From IMG/VR virus record IMGVR_UViG_3300038548_000038, positions 1 to 38,960 of that record: a stretch of 38,960 bases of DNA; one strand, written 5' to 3'. This document shows, piece after piece, positions 35,917 to 38,960 of this stretch (position 1 is its first letter; every line of letters begins with the position of its first letter). Below the pieces are notes generated by a model. That model worked only from the letters and a program-made list of their open reading frames with translations. It searched no databases and had not been told where the DNA came from. This stretch comes from a virus. Both the position numbers and the translations under genes were made by a program.

Positions 35917-37553
35917 TGAGCAAGAAATTAAGTGCATTAACTAAAATAACAAGACTCTTAGAAGGGGCTTTAATTTATATTGTTGATTTAACAAGACCAG
36001 CAGGAGATCAATCTGTCGGTATAACTAAAGATGATTTCGCTAACGAATTAGGAGAGGCTACTGGAATACCTACGGTTGTGAGTGCTATATGGACATCAGG
36101 ATTAACTTTCTTTGTTACAGCGGACTCTTTATATTTAGACAATGTTTTATACAGCGCAACAGCTGACGATGTAACACTAGACGCGGCGCACGCTACCTTA
36201 GAGCGTTTAGATTATTTAGGTTTTTATGTGAGTACTGGATTAGTAGGTAAAGCAACAGGAACACCGGCGGCTGCTAATGTAGTTGTAGAGCCAGACTATG
36301 ACCCTTCAGATTTTTACCCTATTAAATTAGTTTTAATTAAACCAGCAGCTACAGAGCCAAGCGATCCAGATCCAGACGATCCAGGAACAGGAACAGGAAT
36401 GGCTAGGGTTTTAGTATTTGATGAAGGCGTAGGAAGCCCCACAGAGTTTGATGTTACTTTGACCGCTGACGGGGCTATAAACTCAAACGACCCTTTTAGT
36501 GGTACGGAAAGTATAGAGGTTACTAACGTTGCGGTAGGGTCTTTAATTACTTTTGTTTCAGGGTCTAAATTAAACACTAAAGACTTCACGGCTATAAGTT
36601 GGTGGACTAAGTTAAAAGGAGACATGACCGGAAGGTATATAAGAGTTAGATTTCTTAATGGAAGTTTAAGGGTAGGGAGACCTTATTATTTTAAAACAGA
36701 ACAACACGGGTTTAACAGCGCAAACACTAACTACCAAAAAATAGTAATAGATAAAAGTGATTTTTCAAGACTTCCAGACACCGTAGAATACGACACTATA
36801 ACAATTAAATATCAAGCCTCTGGATTTTCGGGGTATTTCTTTGACTTATTTCAATTACACGATGGAAGTGGGACTACAGATCAAGGGGATGGAACGTTAT
36901 TGAGTAACGAGGTTTTTACAGACACTTCTAACTTTGACGGTAATTTATCAGACGCAGATGATACGGTACAAAAAGCTTTAGATACTTTAGACGAATTAGT
37001 TTTAGGGTTGGGTGACATGATTTTGGCAAGTGTTCAAATAGTTACAGGATTAAAAACATTTGACGCTTTAAAGTTGGGAATGCGAAACGTTGCCGACACT
37101 TTTACAAGTGTATTCACTAATGTAAATACAGCGGCAAGAACTTATACTTTGCCAGATGCTAGCGGAACGATTGCTTTAACTAGTGATATTAACGGCGAAC
37201 TAATAGGTTTTGCATTCAGCGATGAAACAACAGATTTAGCCGTTGGAACAAGTGCGGTATCTTTTCAAATGCCAAACTTCGCGACTACATTAACAGACGT
37301 TAGTGTGAACGTTGTAACAGCACCAACCGGAAGCACAGCAATATTTGACATTAACGAGGCTGGGGTATCAGTATTGAGCACAAAAATAAGTATAGATGCA
37401 GGGGAGAAAACAAGCGAGGACGCAGCAACACCGCCAGTCATTTCTGATAGTTCAATAGCGGCAAATGCAATAATGACAGTTGACATTGACCAAGTAGGGA
37501 GTACTATAACAGGCGCAGGAGGTAAAGTTTGGATTTATTTTACAAGAACATAA
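35916..37553 (+). CDS. Tail fibre/appendage protein, 545 aa
   Basis: N-terminus LSALTKITRLLEGALIYIVD and TKDDFANELG is an attachment part; a Ser/Pro/Asp linker (EPSDPDPDDPGTGTG, about 148-162) leads to a beta domain; the C-terminal region has ARTYTLPDASGTIALTSDIN (about 407-426), a widespread fibre repeat, and LADAS-type strands. It likely forms a trimeric side fibre. Between tube B and the 197-aa gene, 1 nt gap. Confidence 0.75.
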   Translation: MSKKLSALTKITRLLEGALIYIVDLTRPAGDQSVGITKDDFANELGEATGIPTVVSAIWTSGLTFFVTADSLYLDNVLYSATADDVTLDAAHATLERLDYLGFYVSTGLVGKATGTPAAANVVVEPDYDPSDFYPIKLVLIKPAATEPSDPDPDDPGTGTGMARVLVFDEGVGSPTEFDVTLTADGAINSNDPFSGTESIEVTNVAVGSLITFVSGSKLNTKDFTAISWWTKLKGDMTGRYIRVRFLNGSLRVGRPYYFKTEQHGFNSANTNYQKIVIDKSDFSRLPDTVEYDTITIKYQASGFSGYFFDLFQLHDGSGTTDQGDGTLLSNEVFTDTSNFDGNLSDADDTVQKALDTLDELVLGLGDMILASVQIVTGLKTFDALKLGMRNVADTFTSVFTNVNTAARTYTLPDASGTIALTSDINGELIGFAFSDETTDLAVGTSAVSFQMPNFATTLTDVSVNVVTAPTGSTAIFDINEAGVSVLSTKISIDAGEKTSEDAATPPVISDSSIAANAIMTVDIDQVGSTITGAGGKVWIYFTRT

Positions 37554-37554
37554 T

Positions 37555-38148
37555 ATGAAAGCGGTTTTAATAAGAATATCGACACAGACAGTAATTAAGA
37601 AAGCACTATATCCTAGAGTGGATATGGGCGAAGTGATAGGATTAAAACCTGATTTAAAATGGTTGTTAGTTTACAATCCACCAGCACCATCTTATAACGC
37701 CTCAACGCATAGATTGGGTGTTACTCATGAAATAACAGAGGTAAATCATCCAGACTATCCTATCCATAGATATGAGCGTATTTATACAGAGATCGCTTTA
37801 ACACAAGAAGAGCAAGACGAATACATACAACGACTAGAAGACTCTGACAATTCAGCTATACAGTTTCTAAAATATAAAAATGATGGAGTGCAAGGATTTG
37901 ATAGAGCGTATGCGCTTATAATAAGACGTAGTAATCTACCAACAGGACACGCTAATAAGATAACAGGAACACAAGCAAAGAATCTATCAATAGGTTTGTA
38001 TGATTCGTTAGAACCGCTTTATAAAGGTCTATGGCAATTAGTCAAATTGAATTTATCAAACGAAACGCCACCAACAAACACAAAACTATTAGATATATTC
38101 AATAAAATAAAAACAGGAGTTGATAATTACGTTTCAAATAATTACTAG
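37555..38148 (+). CDS. Fibre-associated protein or chaperone, 197 aa
   Basis: Starts VLIRISTQTVIKKALYPRVD; contains RIYTEIALTQEEQDEYIQRL and a helical C-terminus (SLEPLYKGLWQLVKLNLSNE, TKLLDIFNKIKTGVDNY). It resembles small fibre-linked proteins found between fibre genes; chaperone role uncertain. ATG of the receptor-binding gene follows its stop immediately. Confidence 0.6.
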   Translation: MKAVLIRISTQTVIKKALYPRVDMGEVIGLKPDLKWLLVYNPPAPSYNASTHRLGVTHEITEVNHPDYPIHRYERIYTEIALTQEEQDEYIQRLEDSDNSAIQFLKYKNDGVQGFDRAYALIIRRSNLPTGHANKITGTQAKNLSIGLYDSLEPLYKGLWQLVKLNLSNETPPTNTKLLDIFNKIKTGVDNYVSNNY

Positions 38149-38960
38149 ATGATAGCAACTATACAAAGTTCATATAGGTTTGTGTCGGGCGGCGCTCTTA
38201 ACACCTTTCTAGTAGGTGCTGCAACTGATATTCCAACGGCTGCTGCATTAGCTGCTAAAACCTCTTTACTTGAAAGTGAAATACTTGATTTTACGATAAA
38301 CGGTGACGATGTTGAATGCCGTATAGAGACAGATTACTCTATTATAGGTTCAGCGTTCATTAGTCAATCCTATTTAGAAAAATACCTAGATATAGATGGG
38401 CATTTTAAAACAATGGGGACTTCCGCTTTCGCATTTGCAAGTGCCTTAAACGAGGTTGATTTTAACGGTCTTACATCTATGCCAGGTATCGGGTTTAGAG
38501 AATGTACTTCTTTATCTATGATTTCTCTACCATCATTGTTAAATCTAGCAGTACAAAACTTTCTAAATCAAGATAACACTACGGTAATTTTGGAGAATTT
38601 GGTAAACATGGGAGCAGATGAATTAAACAATTTATGTTTTACTCAATCTGATAATATTCTTTTAGCTTGCCCTGTATTTTTTGAAACAAATAACGCTGGA
38701 AATCCTGATGGTGATATAGCCGACCTTGAAAGTCGAGGAGGCGAAGCGTATTATGGAGATATAGCAGCACAACCTAATGCAATTTCTGATTTAGCAACTA
38801 CATTTGTAGGGGAAACGATAATGAATATTGATTGGAGCGCACCCACAAATGTACCTATAAAAGAATTTAATATCTATTTAGATGATGCATTGCACGACAC
38901 TACAGCTGATTTAGAATATTCATTTACTGGATTAACAGGATCACAAACTTATAAAGTAGT
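38149..38960 (+). CDS. Receptor-binding/tail fibre protein, N-terminal part (LRR_5-like)
   Basis: The gene starts at ATG 38149 and runs off the window end; it continues in frame at base 3 and stops at 845 (509 aa in total). Residues 1-90 form an N-terminal attachment region (IATIQSSYRFVSGGALNTFL). Residues about 100-150 resemble BspA-type leucine-rich repeats: GTSAFAFASALNEVDFNGLT, IGFRECTSLSMISLPSLLNL. The FN3 domain begins about residue 226. Together with LamG at the C-terminus it has a three-module receptor-binding design. Confidence 0.78.
   Translation, partial: MIATIQSSYRFVSGGALNTFLVGAATDIPTAAALAAKTSLLESEILDFTINGDDVECRIETDYSIIGSAFISQSYLEKYLDIDGHFKTMGTSAFAFASALNEVDFNGLTSMPGIGFRECTSLSMISLPSLLNLAVQNFLNQDNTTVILENLVNMGADELNNLCFTQSDNILLACPVFFETNNAGNPDGDIADLESRGGEAYYGDIAAQPNAISDLATTFVGETIMNIDWSAPTNVPIKEFNIYLDDALHDTTADLEYSFTGLTGSQTYKV
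38834..38960. repeat. 127-bp terminal direct repeat, right copy
   Basis: Exact copy of bases 1-127 (GGAGCGCACCCACAAATG start, AAGTAGT end). Both copies encode the same residues of the receptor-binding protein, as expected of a circular genome opened inside that gene. Confidence 0.95.

Noticed and set aside
1-38960. CRISPR array, tRNA genes, integrase or attachment site
   Set aside because: No regularly spaced repeats, no full tRNA cloverleaf and no recombinase motif (Arg-His-Arg-Tyr or serine type) were seen on either strand.

Overview
The window is an essentially complete genome of a tailed double-stranded DNA bacteriophage. The first 127 bases (1-127) recur exactly as the last 127 (38834-38960), and one reading frame runs through the joint, so the molecule is circular or circularly permuted with a unit length of 38,833 bp. 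The DNA is strongly AT-rich. Genes mostly lack Shine-Dalgarno sequences and have A/T-rich leaders. Several candidate promoters fit the Bacteroidota pattern (TTTG/TTG at -33, TAnnTTTG at -7), and many proteins are of kinds I associate with Bacteroidota phages. A siphovirus of a flavobacterium-like host is the best guess; this is inference, since no marker names the host. No integrase, excisionase or CI-like repressor was recognised, which fits a lytic lifestyle.

Layout. (1) 38149 through the joint to 845: receptor-binding protein with LRR, FN3 and LamG-like regions. (2) 873-2726: lysis and host-exit block with a 4-TM protein, an XhlA-like coiled-coil/TM protein, an NlpC/P60-type endolysin and a GTA-type holin. 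(3) 2739-4013, minus strand: five small genes, two of them bracketed by direct repeats of leader sequence. (4) 4036-4140: divergent promoters. (5) 4168-14925, plus strand: early genes for small regulators, RecT annealase, a membrane-anchored CAP-domain protein, an HNH protein, a VRR-NUC nuclease, a 5mC methyltransferase, a structured leader RNA, a replication initiator with an iteron-like putative origin inside it, a RecA-like ATPase, and many small unknowns. (6) 14926-15330: non-coding control region with two terminator-like hairpins and a promoter abutting a sigma-factor-like gene. (7) 15331-38148: late genes. The order is sigma-like factor, terminase small and large subunits, tail chaperones G/GT joined by a -1 frameshift on a run of nine T, tail proteins and tape measure, then prohead protease/scaffold, decoration protein, capsid, a first tail-tube-like protein, portal, connector, a second tube-like protein and fibres. 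Two minus-strand homing endonuclease genes interrupt the late region, each with its own candidate promoter.

How it works together. The divergent promoters would drive the early genes. RecT, the VRR-NUC nuclease, the initiator and the RecA-like ATPase would replicate and recombine the DNA, and the methyltransferase would modify it. The sigma-like protein just after the early terminators is a natural switch to late transcription; a 26-nt sequence repeated exactly in front of two late genes is a candidate late control element. The most unusual non-coding elements are a 257-nt spacer after the tape measure gene that folds on paper into nested helices closed by an 11-bp stem, and a pseudoknot-like leader at 10565-10669 that begins where a candidate promoter should start transcription.
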